From assembly GCF_016734815.1 (NCBI RefSeq), contig NZ_JAERQF010000038.1, positions 1 to 52,375 on the forward strand: a DNA stretch of 52,375 nucleotides, written 5' to 3'. The stretch is from Hymenobacter rubidus (GTDB lineage: Bacteria > Bacteroidota > Bacteroidia > Cytophagales > Hymenobacteraceae). A model generated the notes under the pieces. That model did no database searches, was not told where the DNA came from, and worked only from the letters and a program-made list of their open reading frames with translations. The position numbers and the translations under genes are program-made. Shown in pieces: positions 43,771-51,578 of the stretch. How positions within the stretch are numbered: position 1 is the stretch's first letter; every line of letters starts with the position of its first letter.

Positions 43771-44655
43771 ATGCGATTCCTGCGCCTCGCCAGCTTCCTG
43801 CTGTTACTTACCAGCCTTGCCAGCTTCGTTGGCGACCGGCCCGCCTACCGCCTCTTCAGTGCTACCGGCCAGCCTGCCGACTACGACCAGATGCTGCAGG
43901 AGCTGGCACAGGCCGACATGGTCCTCTTCGGTGAACAGCACAACGACGCCCTTGCGCACTGGCTGGAGCTGCAGGTAGCCAAAGACTTGCTGAAGCTGAA
44001 GAAACCCGGGCAGTTGGTGCTGGGCATGGAGATGTTTGAGCGCGACGTGCAGCCGCTGGTGGCCCAATACGCCGCCGGTACGCTGGCCGATACCGCCTTT
44101 GAGCGCCAGGCCCGCCCCTGGCCCAACTACGCCACCGACTACCGCCCGCTGCTGCAGTTCGCTCGCGAAAGCCACGTTCCCGTCATCGGCACCAACGCCC
44201 CGCGCCCCTTTGCCAAAGTGGTGGCCCAGCGCAGCCTTACTGCGCTCGATAAGCTGCCCGCCACCGACCGCGCCCTGCTCGCCCCACTGCCGCTGAAAGT
44301 GGATTACGACCTGCCCGGTTATAAAAATATGGCCGCCATGTTCGGCGGCGACAGCAAAACTCACGGTGGCGGGGCCCAGAACATCATTCAGGCGCAGGCG
44401 CTAAAAGATGCCACCATGGCGCACTTCATCGAAACCGGCCGCCAGCCCGGCCAGACCCTGCTCCACCTCAACGGCAGCTACCATTCCGACCACCACGACG
44501 GCATTTTGGCCTACCTGCGCCAGTACGCGCCCAAGCTGCGCGTGAGAACCCTGAGTGTGGTGACCCAGGAGCAACTTCAGACACTGGACAAGGAACAATT
44601 GAACCTGGCCGATTACGTGGTAGTGGTGCCGGCCGATGCAAGTAAAACGTATTAG
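43771..44655 (+). CDS. ChaN-like secreted protein (DUF399)
   Basis: This 294-aa protein starts with a hydrophobic signal peptide (RFLRLASFLLLLTSLASFVG). The mature part has VLFGEQHNDALAHWLELQV (about 52-70), LVLGMEMFERDVQPLV, ARPWPNYATDYRPLLQFARE, and LHLNGSYHSDHHDGILAYL near 235. These match the ChaN/haem-binding lipoprotein fold; Campylobacter ChaN binds haem. No lipobox cysteine is seen after the signal, so it may be secreted rather than lipidated. ATG 43771 starts directly at the signal; further upstream the frame enters the palindromic repeat. Confidence 0.85.
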   Translation: MRFLRLASFLLLLTSLASFVGDRPAYRLFSATGQPADYDQMLQELAQADMVLFGEQHNDALAHWLELQVAKDLLKLKKPGQLVLGMEMFERDVQPLVAQYAAGTLADTAFERQARPWPNYATDYRPLLQFARESHVPVIGTNAPRPFAKVVAQRSLTALDKLPATDRALLAPLPLKVDYDLPGYKNMAAMFGGDSKTHGGGAQNIIQAQALKDATMAHFIETGRQPGQTLLHLNGSYHSDHHDGILAYLRQYAPKLRVRTLSVVTQEQLQTLDKEQLNLADYVVVVPADASKTY

Positions 44656-44669
44656 CCTAAGGTCCGCTG

Positions 44670-45110
44670 ATGCGGCTTCGGGAAGCTAAACCCGCTGGTG
44701 TGGCAGCAATGATGGCTGTGCGGATGGCAGTGCACGAAAACCGGCTCTCGCGCCCGGAACTCGTGACGCCGGCCAATTGCCTCGGCTACATTGCGCGGCG
44801 CGGCAAGGACCGGGTGGCCGAGGCGACGGGGCGGGTCGTTGGTTTTGCCATTGCCGATTTGGTCGGCCATAACATCTGGGCGCTACTTCGGGACCCAGAG
44901 TCCGAAAAGCCAGGCATTGGCCGGGCCCTACGCGACCCCTTGTTGGGTTGCTCTTTCACCCAAGCCCCTGGCAATGTATGGCCCAGTGCCGGGCCAGGCA
45001 CCCGCGCGGAAGGTTGCTATCGCCGGGCAGAATGGCCGGAAACCGGCCTCAACAAGAGCGGAGCGGTCCGGTTTGGAATGAGCGCAGAAAAGTGGGCGCG
45101 CAAGCAATAG
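44670..45110 (+). CDS. GNAT-family N-acetyltransferase, possibly degenerate
   Basis: This 146-aa protein has the GNAT outline: RLREAKPAGVAAMMAVRMAV at the start, GRVVGFAIADLVGHNIWALL (about 53-72, with strands beta 4 and 5), and GIGRALRDPLL, which resembles the acetyl-CoA-binding R/Q-x-x-G-x-G/A loop. TRAEGCYRRAEW is the C-terminal conserved FYRRxGW region. Gly/Pro/Arg and Cys substitutions at several usually hydrophobic positions suggest relaxed selection. The frame remains open, so it is called CDS rather than pseudogene. Function unknown. Confidence 0.65.
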   Translation: MRLREAKPAGVAAMMAVRMAVHENRLSRPELVTPANCLGYIARRGKDRVAEATGRVVGFAIADLVGHNIWALLRDPESEKPGIGRALRDPLLGCSFTQAPGNVWPSAGPGTRAEGCYRRAEWPETGLNKSGAVRFGMSAEKWARKQ

Positions 45111-45214
45111 GCTGGGCTGGCTTGAGGGCGCGACCAGCGGTGCGGCCGACTGAATGATTCAGGCCATAACTTGCAGTCCCAAATTTTGAAGCGCTGGCCC
45201 TAGTAGCAGAATTA

Positions 45215-45721
45215 ATGCCCATCACCGACTCGCAAAAACAAGCCCTGTTCCAACAAGTAGCCGCGCAGCTTCAGCGGCAAGGCTTCGTGGTAGAGCGCCA
45301 AGACCCGTTGCGGCCGTGGGGCGGTTTTTTTGTCATCGACGAAAACCAGGCCCAGCAATTTGCCGACATCTATTTCGATGGCTTGTCGGTGGAAGGGCTG
45401 CGGATTTCGGGCCGGCTTAGCCCCAAGATATTGCTGGTGGCGCCCCAGCAGCGTCTGAGTTGGCAATACCACCACCGCCGCGCCGAAATATGGCAGGTGG
45501 TGCAGGGCCCGGTGGGCGTGGCCACCAGCGACACCGACGAGCAAGGTGAAGTGAAAAGTCTGCAAGTGGGCGAGCGCATCGTGCTGCGGCAGGGCGAGCG
45601 CCACCGCCTGGTGGGCCTGAAGGACTGGGGCGTGCTGGCGGAAATCTGGCAGCATACCGACGCCGACAACCCCTCGGACGAGGACGACATTGTGCGGGTA
45701 CAGGACGACTTCGGGCGGTAA
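45215..45721 (+). CDS. Cupin-domain protein, mannose-6-phosphate isomerase type II-like
   Basis: This 168-aa protein forms a single cupin barrel. RPWGGFFVIDEN, LLVAPQQRLSWQYHHRRAEIWQVVQGP (two His and Glu in the metal motif) and RIVLRQGERHRLVGLKDWGVLAEIWQH give the conserved H-x-R/H-E pattern and second cupin motif. The domain resembles the C-terminal sugar-phosphate isomerase part of GDP-mannose pyrophosphorylase/isomerase bifunctional enzymes. A free-standing form is common in Bacteroidota, substrate not established. Confidence 0.8.
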   Translation: MPITDSQKQALFQQVAAQLQRQGFVVERQDPLRPWGGFFVIDENQAQQFADIYFDGLSVEGLRISGRLSPKILLVAPQQRLSWQYHHRRAEIWQVVQGPVGVATSDTDEQGEVKSLQVGERIVLRQGERHRLVGLKDWGVLAEIWQHTDADNPSDEDDIVRVQDDFGR

Positions 45722-45743
45722 AACCCGGCCATCCCTCGTCCGT

Positions 45744-45751
45744 TACCTTTG
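45744..45751 (+). promoter_or_regulatory. Candidate -7 box (TACCTTTG)
   Basis: This is an exact TAnnTTTG match 23 nt before the start of the helical hypothetical gene at 45775. The -33 region overlaps the end of the cupin gene and lacks a clear TTG. Confidence 0.4.
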
Positions 45752-45774
45752 CCAGGTTCTACATTTTATCTCCC

Positions 45775-46263
45775 ATGAGTACTCCCGATGCCACCGCGGC
45801 CAGTGCCTTCGATAAAGCCCGCACCGGCCTGTGGGTGAGCCTGCAAAAGCACCTGGCTGCCGTGTACGAAGCGGAGGGTGCCTTTGCGCAGGCCACGGCC
45901 TTTGCCGAAACCTTCCCGTTTGCCGGCTCCTCGGCCAGCCCGGAGCAACTGGCCGAATATTGGTTGCGCCGCAACGCCCTGCGCGATTTATTTACCGATG
46001 AAACCGCGCAGCTCGACACGCTGAACAAAGCCATTCGGAGCAAGGGCTACGCCGAAGCGGAAAAGAAGCAGCTGTACCTGCTGCTGCTCGGCTACATGGA
46101 CATTGCCGCTTCCATCTTCGAGCGCCTGCACGCGGAGGTACCCAAGCCCTTGCCCAAGGACGAAGAGCTGGACGAAACCACCGCCCGCTTCGACCGTGTG
46201 CGGAAATTCGCCCGGCTCAACGTGAAAGGCATTGCCGGCCTGCTAAGCCTGCCGGCCCGGTAG
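45775..46263 (+). CDS. Helical protein of unknown function
   Basis: I do not recognise this 162-aa protein. It looks fully alpha-helical: SAFDKARTGLWVSLQKHLAAVYEAEGAFAQA at the N-terminus, a YWLRRNALRDLF segment near residue 62, AEKKQLYLLLLGYMDIAASIFERL and, at the end, DRVRKFARLNVKGIAGLL. No signal peptide or membrane helix is evident. It has its own promoter-like box and is followed convergently by a tiny minus-strand gene. Codon use matches its core neighbours. Confidence 0.7.
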   Translation: MSTPDATAASAFDKARTGLWVSLQKHLAAVYEAEGAFAQATAFAETFPFAGSSASPEQLAEYWLRRNALRDLFTDETAQLDTLNKAIRSKGYAEAEKKQLYLLLLGYMDIAASIFERLHAEVPKPLPKDEELDETTARFDRVRKFARLNVKGIAGLLSLPAR

Positions 46264-46285
46264 CTTGAGGGCAAGCCTGCTACTG

Positions 46286-46462
46286 CTATTCTGGCTTGGC
46301 CTTCTTCAGGGCGTCAGCCAGCGACTGTTGCAACTTGGCACCGGAGTCGGCTGGCGTTTTTTCGGTAATGCTGTACTGCTTTTGCAGGCGCTCCCATTCC
46401 TCGATGGCAATGAATACGCCGGTGATGTTGCCTTTGTCGTCGGAGAGGTACTTAATGTCCAT
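46286..46462 (-). CDS. Small conserved-looking protein (58 aa), Phd-like features
   Basis: On the minus strand an ATG at 46462 opens a 58-codon frame beginning MDIKYLSDDKGNITGVFI, then AIEEWERLQKQY, and ending in a Lys/Ala-rich tail (SLADALKKAKPE). The beta-hairpin followed by an EEWERL helix resembles the N-terminus of Phd/YefM-type antitoxins and of small unannotated proteins in Bacteroidota. No toxin gene lies beside it. The 51-nt gap to the acylase gene upstream allows co-transcription. The frame was translated by hand. Confidence 0.6.
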   Translation of the reverse strand: MDIKYLSDDKGNITGVFIAIEEWERLQKQYSITEKTPADSGAKLQQSLADALKKAKPE

Positions 46463-46513
46463 GCTTGTTGAGGTGGCGTGTGGGGAAGGGAGAGAGGCAG
46501 GCGCGCGGCGGGC

Positions 46514-48703
46514 TTACTCGCCGGGATGGTACGTTTTTTCTGCGTGGGCTTGTACGTCTTCGGGGTAAAAACGCACTTCCTTGAAGCGGCCGGTGCAATA
46601 CAAGTTGGCCTGGTCGAGGAAGTGTGAAGTACCGGGTTGGCTGCTCTGCCCGCCCGTCACCACCGAGCGCGCCACGATGCGCTGGCCAAACTCCACCACG
46701 GCCACGAAGCTGTTGCCCACGTTGCCGTAGCGCTTTTGGGTGCCGGGGTAGGCCTGCGCGCCAAAAGCGGCCAAGCTGCCCCACTTCGAGGAAGTGAAGG
46801 CGACGGGCAGGCTGGGCCGCCGGTCATCGTAGGTTTCCTCGACGCGGCCGGTTAGGCGCTGGTAGCGGTTGATGTCGCCCCAGGCTACTTTCCAAGTGCC
46901 GAAGGCGCGGGTGAGGTCATCAAGCGCTTCGGCGAGGGCAGCTACTTTCTCGGGGGCTGTCGTGTGCGTCAGCGCAAAACGGGTAAAGCGGATGTAGTCG
47001 AGCGGTGGCTGGGCGGCAGGCACACGGGCGCGGGCGGTGGCGAGCAGGCGCTCGGCCCAATAAATGGCCACCGTCTGCGCCACGGAACTCGCGGCGTAGT
47101 TGTGATTCCAGGCGCGCAGGGTATCAACGGCTTCCGACGGCCGCACGGCGGCAGTATCGTGCTCAATGTCGTAGCTCGCAAACAGGGGCGGCAGCATGTC
47201 GTCGAAAGCCGTGAGGTGCGGGTTGTCGGCGGCGGCAATAAGGGTGTCCAGGGTAAATTTACCCCGGTGGCTTAGCACGCGCACGGCGTTGAGGCCGCGG
47301 TAGTTTTCGGCATCAGGGGCCATGTAGCGTGGGTAGCGGGCCGAATCGGGGCTGCTGGGGCCGGCTACGGTAAACGGCGTCGAGTTGCAGTTCTGGACGA
47401 AGCCACTGGCGGGGTTGTGCACCTGCACCAGCTCGCTCACCGGGTGGAAGCCCTGCCATTCGGTGGCCGGATTGCTGCCATCCACGGGCTGGCTCCAGTC
47501 GAATGTGGGGTCGCGCTTCGGCATAAAGTTGCCGTGCCAATAGGCGATGCTGCCTTTGGTATCGGCAAAAACGGTGTTGTTGGAGGCGTTGCCGTTCAGC
47601 TTCATCACAGCCTGAAAGCTGGCGTAGTCGGTGGCCTTGGTGCGCAGGTAGGACTGCTGCAGAGCGTGCAGGGGCTCGTTCATCATGCGCACGGCCACCC
47701 ACTGCTGGTCGGTTTTCTGGCCCACAATGGGGCCGTGGTGGGTGCGGTAGATGGTGAAGGTTTTGCGCAAGGTTTTATTGCCGGCTTTGTAGGGCAGGCT
47801 CACCTGCTGCACCTGCACGGGGCGCCACTTGGTGCCGTATTTATACAGAAATTTGCCGTTCTGCTGCGTCACGGTTTCCAGGTATTCATCCATCGAGTCG
47901 GCGTTGCTGGAAGTGTGCATCCAGCCGCAGTGTTCATTAAAGCCCTGGTAAACAAAAAACTGGCCCCAGGTCACGGCTCCGTAGGCATTCAGACCTTCTT
48001 GGCTTACCATCTGCACCTCGGAGCGAAAGTAGAACGAGGTGTGCGGGTTGATGAGCAACAGGGCGTGGCCGCTCGCGCTACGAGCCGGCGCAATGGCAAA
48101 GCCGTTGGAGCCGACGGGCTCCCGGTCCTGCTTTTCCACGTCGCCATCAATCCAGGAACTCGACTTTTTCAAGCTGTAAAAGTCCTTCAGCCGCTCCAGC
48201 GACACCACGCTGATGTTGCCCCCAATGCTGCCTTCACTGAACATTAGTGGCATCCACGGCTCGAAGCGGTGCAACAGCCGGGGCCGGGTGTCGGGGTGCG
48301 TGGCCAGGTAGTAGTTGGTGCCCGCCGCGAAGGCGTCGAGTAGCTTTTTGGTTTCGGCCGGGCACTTGCGGTAGATGCCGATGGCCTGCGTGGTATCCAT
48401 AAACAGGCGGGCGCGCAGGTCGTGGTACAGGGCTGCTTCGCCATCTACTTCCGCCTGCCGTCCAATGGCATCCAGGTAGTTGGCTTCCACGCGCTCAAAA
48501 TCGTCCTCGCACTGCGCGTAGAGCAGCCCAAACACGGCGTCGGCATCGGTCTTGCCGTAGACGTGCGGCACCCCATACGTGTCCCGCCTGATGGTGACCT
48601 GCTTTGCCTGTTGCCCCCAGCGTGCCAGCTCGGCCGGACTAAATTTCTGAGCCTGTGCCGCGCCGGCCGAAAGCACCAAAAGCAGCGAAAGAAACAAGCG
48701 CAT
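46514..48703 (-). CDS. Penicillin acylase-family Ntn hydrolase
   Basis: This 729-aa exported enzyme belongs to the penicillin acylase / acyl-homoserine-lactone acylase superfamily, made as a precursor that cuts itself into alpha and beta chains. A signal peptide (RLFLSLLLVLSAGAAQAQ) leads. The catalytic nucleophile is Ser199 in PVGSNGFAIA, freed by cleavage before it. HTSFYFRSEVQ and later FVYQGFNEHCGWMHTSS (about 240-270) fit the active-site region. It could hydrolyse acyl amides, including quorum-sensing lactones; substrate is unknown. ATG 48703 is preferred; the frame extends 8 codons further upstream. Confidence 0.9.
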   Translation of the reverse strand: MRLFLSLLLVLSAGAAQAQKFSPAELARWGQQAKQVTIRRDTYGVPHVYGKTDADAVFGLLYAQCEDDFERVEANYLDAIGRQAEVDGEAALYHDLRARLFMDTTQAIGIYRKCPAETKKLLDAFAAGTNYYLATHPDTRPRLLHRFEPWMPLMFSEGSIGGNISVVSLERLKDFYSLKKSSSWIDGDVEKQDREPVGSNGFAIAPARSASGHALLLINPHTSFYFRSEVQMVSQEGLNAYGAVTWGQFFVYQGFNEHCGWMHTSSNADSMDEYLETVTQQNGKFLYKYGTKWRPVQVQQVSLPYKAGNKTLRKTFTIYRTHHGPIVGQKTDQQWVAVRMMNEPLHALQQSYLRTKATDYASFQAVMKLNGNASNNTVFADTKGSIAYWHGNFMPKRDPTFDWSQPVDGSNPATEWQGFHPVSELVQVHNPASGFVQNCNSTPFTVAGPSSPDSARYPRYMAPDAENYRGLNAVRVLSHRGKFTLDTLIAAADNPHLTAFDDMLPPLFASYDIEHDTAAVRPSEAVDTLRAWNHNYAASSVAQTVAIYWAERLLATARARVPAAQPPLDYIRFTRFALTHTTAPEKVAALAEALDDLTRAFGTWKVAWGDINRYQRLTGRVEETYDDRRPSLPVAFTSSKWGSLAAFGAQAYPGTQKRYGNVGNSFVAVVEFGQRIVARSVVTGGQSSQPGTSHFLDQANLYCTGRFKEVRFYPEDVQAHAEKTYHPGE

Positions 48704-48744
48704 ATGGGAGGGACTGAAAGGTCGCAAAGTGCGCCAAAGTAAAT

Positions 48745-48774
48745 GAAAAAGCCCTGACCAATGGGCCAGGGCTT
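48745..48774 (-). terminator. Rho-independent terminator for the IscA-like gene
   Basis: On the minus strand AAGCCCTG pairs with CAGGGCTT (48749-48756 and 48767-48774), followed by T residues. It lies downstream of the Fe-S carrier gene, beyond repeat copy 5, and just upstream of the acylase start, preventing read-through. Confidence 0.7.
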
Positions 48775-48790
48775 AACATGCATATGTAAT

Positions 48791-48880
48791 AACGTCATGC
48801 AGAGCGCAGCGAAGCATCTCGCGTGCTTCGACTAATTACTGGTGGCACGCGAGATGCTTCGCTGCGCTCTGCATGACGTT
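48791..48880. repeat. Palindromic intergenic repeat, copy 5 (CATCTC type)
   Basis: Left arm AACGTCATGCAGAGCGCAGC and right arm GCTGCGCTCTGCATGACGTT are perfectly complementary, continuing through GAAGCATCTCGCGTGC. The loop contains ACTAATTACT. This copy carries a distinctive CAGAGCG/CGCTCTG pair where others have CTGAGCG or CCGAGCG. Confidence 0.92.
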
Positions 48881-48898
48881 CTATGAACTTAATTAGAC

Positions 48899-49246
48899 TT
48901 ACGCTGAGAACGACGAGCCGCAACCGCAGGTGCTCTTGGCCTGGGGGTTGTTGAACACAAAGCCGCGGGCGTTGAGGCCGTCCTGGAAGTCAACTTCCAT
49001 GCCCAGCACGTACATGGCGTGCTTCTTATCCATGATGAGCTTGAGGCCGTCGAGGTCGTACACTTCGTCGGCATCCTTGGCTTTGTCGAAGCCCAGCAGG
49101 TAGCTCATGCCCGAGCAGCCGCCGCCCTGCACGCCAATGCGCAGGCCGTAATCGTCGGGCACGTTCTTTTCCTGAATGATGTTTTTTACCTCAACCACGG
49201 CACGGTCGGTGAGGCTAATGGGGGCGAGGGTGGCAACAGCAGCCAT
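48899..49246 (-). CDS. Iron-sulfur cluster carrier/assembly protein (IscA/ErpA/HesB family)
   Basis: This 115-aa A-type carrier passes Fe-S clusters to apoproteins. The three conserved cysteines are present: Cys44 in GGGCSG, and Cys107 and Cys109 in STCGCGSS. ISLTDRAVVEVKNIIQEK at the N-terminus and LDGLKLIMDKKHAMYVLGMEVDF in the middle are family landmarks. An individual name (erpA, iscA or sufA) cannot be fixed without neighbours of the isc/suf operons, which are not here. Confidence 0.94.
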   Translation of the reverse strand: MAAVATLAPISLTDRAVVEVKNIIQEKNVPDDYGLRIGVQGGGCSGMSYLLGFDKAKDADEVYDLDGLKLIMDKKHAMYVLGMEVDFQDGLNARGFVFNNPQAKSTCGCGSSFSA

Positions 49247-49277
49247 AAGTAAAGTCGATTTAGCGGGAGGTGGATAA

Positions 49278-49285
49278 CAAATATA
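49278..49285 (-). promoter_or_regulatory. Candidate -7 box (TATATTTG) of the IscA-like gene
   Basis: Read on the minus strand, TATATTTG matches TAnnTTTG exactly and ends 31 nt before the ATG at 49246. A -33 TTG is not evident. Confidence 0.42.
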
Positions 49286-49402
49286 CGGCAGCCGCCGGTG
49301 TGGTCGTTACTGCGGTGCCGGGACAGAAACAGCAGTTGGGGCCCGGCGGTTCACGGCGTAAGTTTGCAGCCAAGTGTGTTGTGGCGTAATGTTCACCCAA
49401 AA

Positions 49403-49495
49403 CGTCATGCCGAGCGCCGCGAAGTATCTCGCGTGCCACTACTAATCAACGTAATTACTACCAAAGCGAGATGCTTCGCGGCGCTCGGCATGACG
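49403..49495. repeat. Palindromic intergenic repeat, copy 6 (CATCTC type)
   Basis: Left arm CGTCATGCCGAGCGCCGCGA and right arm TCGCGGCGCTCGGCATGACG pair perfectly in their outer 20 nt. Inside, GAAGTATCTC opposes GAGATGCTTC with one T:G-type mismatch. The loop contains ACTAATCAACGTAATTACTA. It lies in the divergent region between the IscA-like gene and the 49521 gene. Confidence 0.9.
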
Positions 49496-49520
49496 ACTGC
49501 CAATCTGACTATTTTCTTCA

Positions 49521-50057
49521 ATGGATTCGACAACGTATTTTTTCGACCTGCTTAAAACTATTCTCCCCGCCCTCATCGTGGCCGGGGCCATCTATTACCT
49601 GTTCAAGGAATTTCTGGACAAGGAGCAACAGCGCCGTCTGATTGAGCTGCGCCTCGAAAGCAACAAAACCACGCTGCCACTGCGCCTACAGGCTTACGAG
49701 CGGGCGGTGTTGTTTCTGGAGCGCATTTCGCCCAACAACATTCTGGTGCGCCTGAGCAGCGCCGGCTCCACCGCGCCGGAGTTTCACCGTCTGCTCCAAC
49801 AGGAAATCCGGGCCGAGTACGAGCACAATCTCTCGCAGCAACTCTATATATCGGCCGACGCCTGGACTTTGGTGAAAGAAGCCAAGGAGAACGTATTGAC
49901 GATGGTGAACCGCGCCTACCACGGCCTTGGCAACCCAGCTCAGGCCCGCGGCACCGAACTCGCCAAACGCATTCTGGAAGGCCTAATGATGGACGGTGCC
50001 GAGCCCACCGCGCAAGCCCTGGCCGTAGTGAAGAACGAGGCGGCCGGGCTGTTTTGA
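49521..50057 (+). CDS. Membrane-anchored protein of unknown function (DUF7935-like)
   Basis: This 178-aa protein has one N-terminal membrane helix (LLKTILPALIVAGAIYYLF, about 10-28), then a helical cytoplasmic domain with DKEQQRRLIELRLESNKTTLPLRLQAYERAVLFLERISP. QEIRAEYEHNLSQQLYISADAW and VVKNEAAGLF at the end fit a conserved Bacteroidota family of unknown role. Its stop codon is the start of an inverted homology that continues to the stop of bshA. Confidence 0.75.
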   Translation: MDSTTYFFDLLKTILPALIVAGAIYYLFKEFLDKEQQRRLIELRLESNKTTLPLRLQAYERAVLFLERISPNNILVRLSSAGSTAPEFHRLLQQEIRAEYEHNLSQQLYISADAWTLVKEAKENVLTMVNRAYHGLGNPAQARGTELAKRILEGLMMDGAEPTAQALAVVKNEAAGLF

Positions 50058-50259
50058 CGCCTACGGCTTAATGAGGAATGAGGAATGAGGAATGAGGAAT
50101 TGCGGGCATCTGTCATCCTAAGCGCAGCGAAGGACCTTATCGCCGAGGAACAACTTGCAGTAGTATCAAGTGACGCAAACGTGAGAAGGTCCTTCGCTGC
50201 GCTCAGGATGACAGATGCCCGCAATTCTTCAGTCCTCATTAAGTTGCGAAGCGTCAAAC
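50053..50259. repeat. Palindromic repeat copy 7 (GGACCTT type) with greatly extended arms
   Basis: The core (about 50108-50215) has left arm CTGTCATCCTAAGCGCAGCG through GGACCTT and the matching right arm. Outside it, inverted similarity continues: GAATTGCGGGCAT on the left against ATGCCCGCAATTC, then CTTAATGAGGA against TCCTCATTAAG, ending at TTTGACGC on the left against GCGTCAAA on the right. The outer arms thus include the stop codons of the two convergent genes (50055-50057 and 50254-50256). Confidence 0.85.
50072..50099 (+). repeat. Four tandem TGAGGAA heptamers
   Basis: TGAGGAA occurs four times without interruption, inside the left arm of repeat copy 7. The right arm has only about two diverged units, so the array probably expanded after the inverted structure formed. 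Confidence 0.85.
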
Positions 50260-51390
50260 CGCCACGCTTACGGCTTCGATGGCGTTCCGGTAACACTCCT
50301 CGTAGCGCGGCACAATGTTCTCCACTGCAAATTCCTCGGCGCGGGCGCGGGCGGCGGCTTTGAAGCGCGGCAGGTTTTCATCTTCGAGCACGTAGAGGGC
50401 GTTTTTCACCATGTCGGCCACGTCACCGATTTCGCTCAGCATGCCGGTCACGCCGTGCACGTTCAACTCGGGGATGCCGCCGGCGTTGGTGCTCACCACG
50501 GGCACTTCGCAGGCCATGGCTTCGAGGGCGGCGAGGCCGAAGCTCTCGTTCTCCGAAGGCATCAGAAACAGGTCGCCCACGCTCAGCACTTCCTCCACGG
50601 CTTCGAGCTTGCCCAGGAAGCGCAGGTCGCGGTGCACGTCGAGGTCGCGGGCCAGCTTTTCCATGCGGTTACGGTCGGGGCCATCGCCCACGAGCAGCAG
50701 CTTGGCTGGGATTTTTTCGCGCACGCCCACAAAAATCCGCAGCACATCTTCCACTCGTTTCACAGTGCGGAAGTTGCTGGTGTGAATGAGCAATTTCTCG
50801 CCCTCGGGCGCAATAGCGGCCCGGAAATGGCTTTTTTCCTGCTTCCTGAAGCGTTGCAGGTCGATGAAGTTGGGGATGACCGTAATGTCTTTCTCAACTG
50901 CGAAATACTGATAGGTTTCGCGCTTCAAGTCGTCGGAAACCGACGTTACGCCGTCGCTCTGGTTGATGCTGAATGTCACGACCGGCTCGAAGCTGGAGTC
51001 TTTGCCCACCAGCGTAATATCGGTGCCGTGCAGCGTGGTCACCACCGGAATCTGAATGCCGCGGGTGCGCAGTATCTGCTTGGCCATAAAGGCCGCCGAA
51101 GCGTGCGGAATGGCATAATGAACGTGCAGCACGTCGAGCTTCTCGTTCTGCACAATGTCGACCATCTTGCTGGTTAGCGCCAGCTCGTAGGGCGGGAACT
51201 GGAACAGCGGGTACGCCGGCACATATACCTCGTGGTAAAAGAGGTTCTCGTTAAAAAAATCGAGCCGCACCGGCTGGCTGTAGGTGATGAAATGCACGCG
51301 GTGGCCGCGCTGGGCCAGGGCTTTGCCCAGTTCCGTGGCCACCACGCCGGAGCCGCCAAAAGTGGGATAACAGACAATACCGATGTTCAT
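50254..51390 (-). CDS. bshA: N-acetyl-alpha-D-glucosaminyl L-malate synthase (bacillithiol pathway)
   Basis: BshA joins GlcNAc from UDP-GlcNAc to L-malate, the first step of bacillithiol synthesis. The 378-aa GT4-type protein has the BshA N-terminus NIGIVCYPTFGGSGVVATELG, HVHYAIPHASAAFMAKQI, VTTLHGTDITLVG and the donor-domain segment ISNFR-like HTSNFRTVKRVEDVLRIF, then LMPSENESFGLAALEAMACEVPVVSTNAGGIPE. All are family hallmarks. Bacillithiol is a low-molecular-weight thiol used by many Bacteroidota. The stop codon is embedded in the extended palindrome. Confidence 0.96.
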   Translation of the reverse strand: MNIGIVCYPTFGGSGVVATELGKALAQRGHRVHFITYSQPVRLDFFNENLFYHEVYVPAYPLFQFPPYELALTSKMVDIVQNEKLDVLHVHYAIPHASAAFMAKQILRTRGIQIPVVTTLHGTDITLVGKDSSFEPVVTFSINQSDGVTSVSDDLKRETYQYFAVEKDITVIPNFIDLQRFRKQEKSHFRAAIAPEGEKLLIHTSNFRTVKRVEDVLRIFVGVREKIPAKLLLVGDGPDRNRMEKLARDLDVHRDLRFLGKLEAVEEVLSVGDLFLMPSENESFGLAALEAMACEVPVVSTNAGGIPELNVHGVTGMLSEIGDVADMVKNALYVLEDENLPRFKAAARARAEEFAVENIVPRYEECYRNAIEAVSVAV

Positions 51391-51578
51391 AAGGGAATGC
51401 GTTTGCGCTTAGCCAACCGGGAAACGCATGGTTTGTTGCAACGACGAATGAGCCGGCCAAATGCTGCATTGAGCGTAGCTTTAGCGGCGTCTACTTCCCT
51501 ACGTAAATCTGTTGCACATTCGCCATGCCTCCTGGCAAACAGTGCTCCTCATTTACTGCCTGAACCCTGAAAAAGAAT

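Noticed and set aside
35690..50259. Palindromic repeats considered as a CRISPR array
   Set aside because: Copies are kilobases apart, differ in arm sequence and have no regularly spaced spacers or cas genes.
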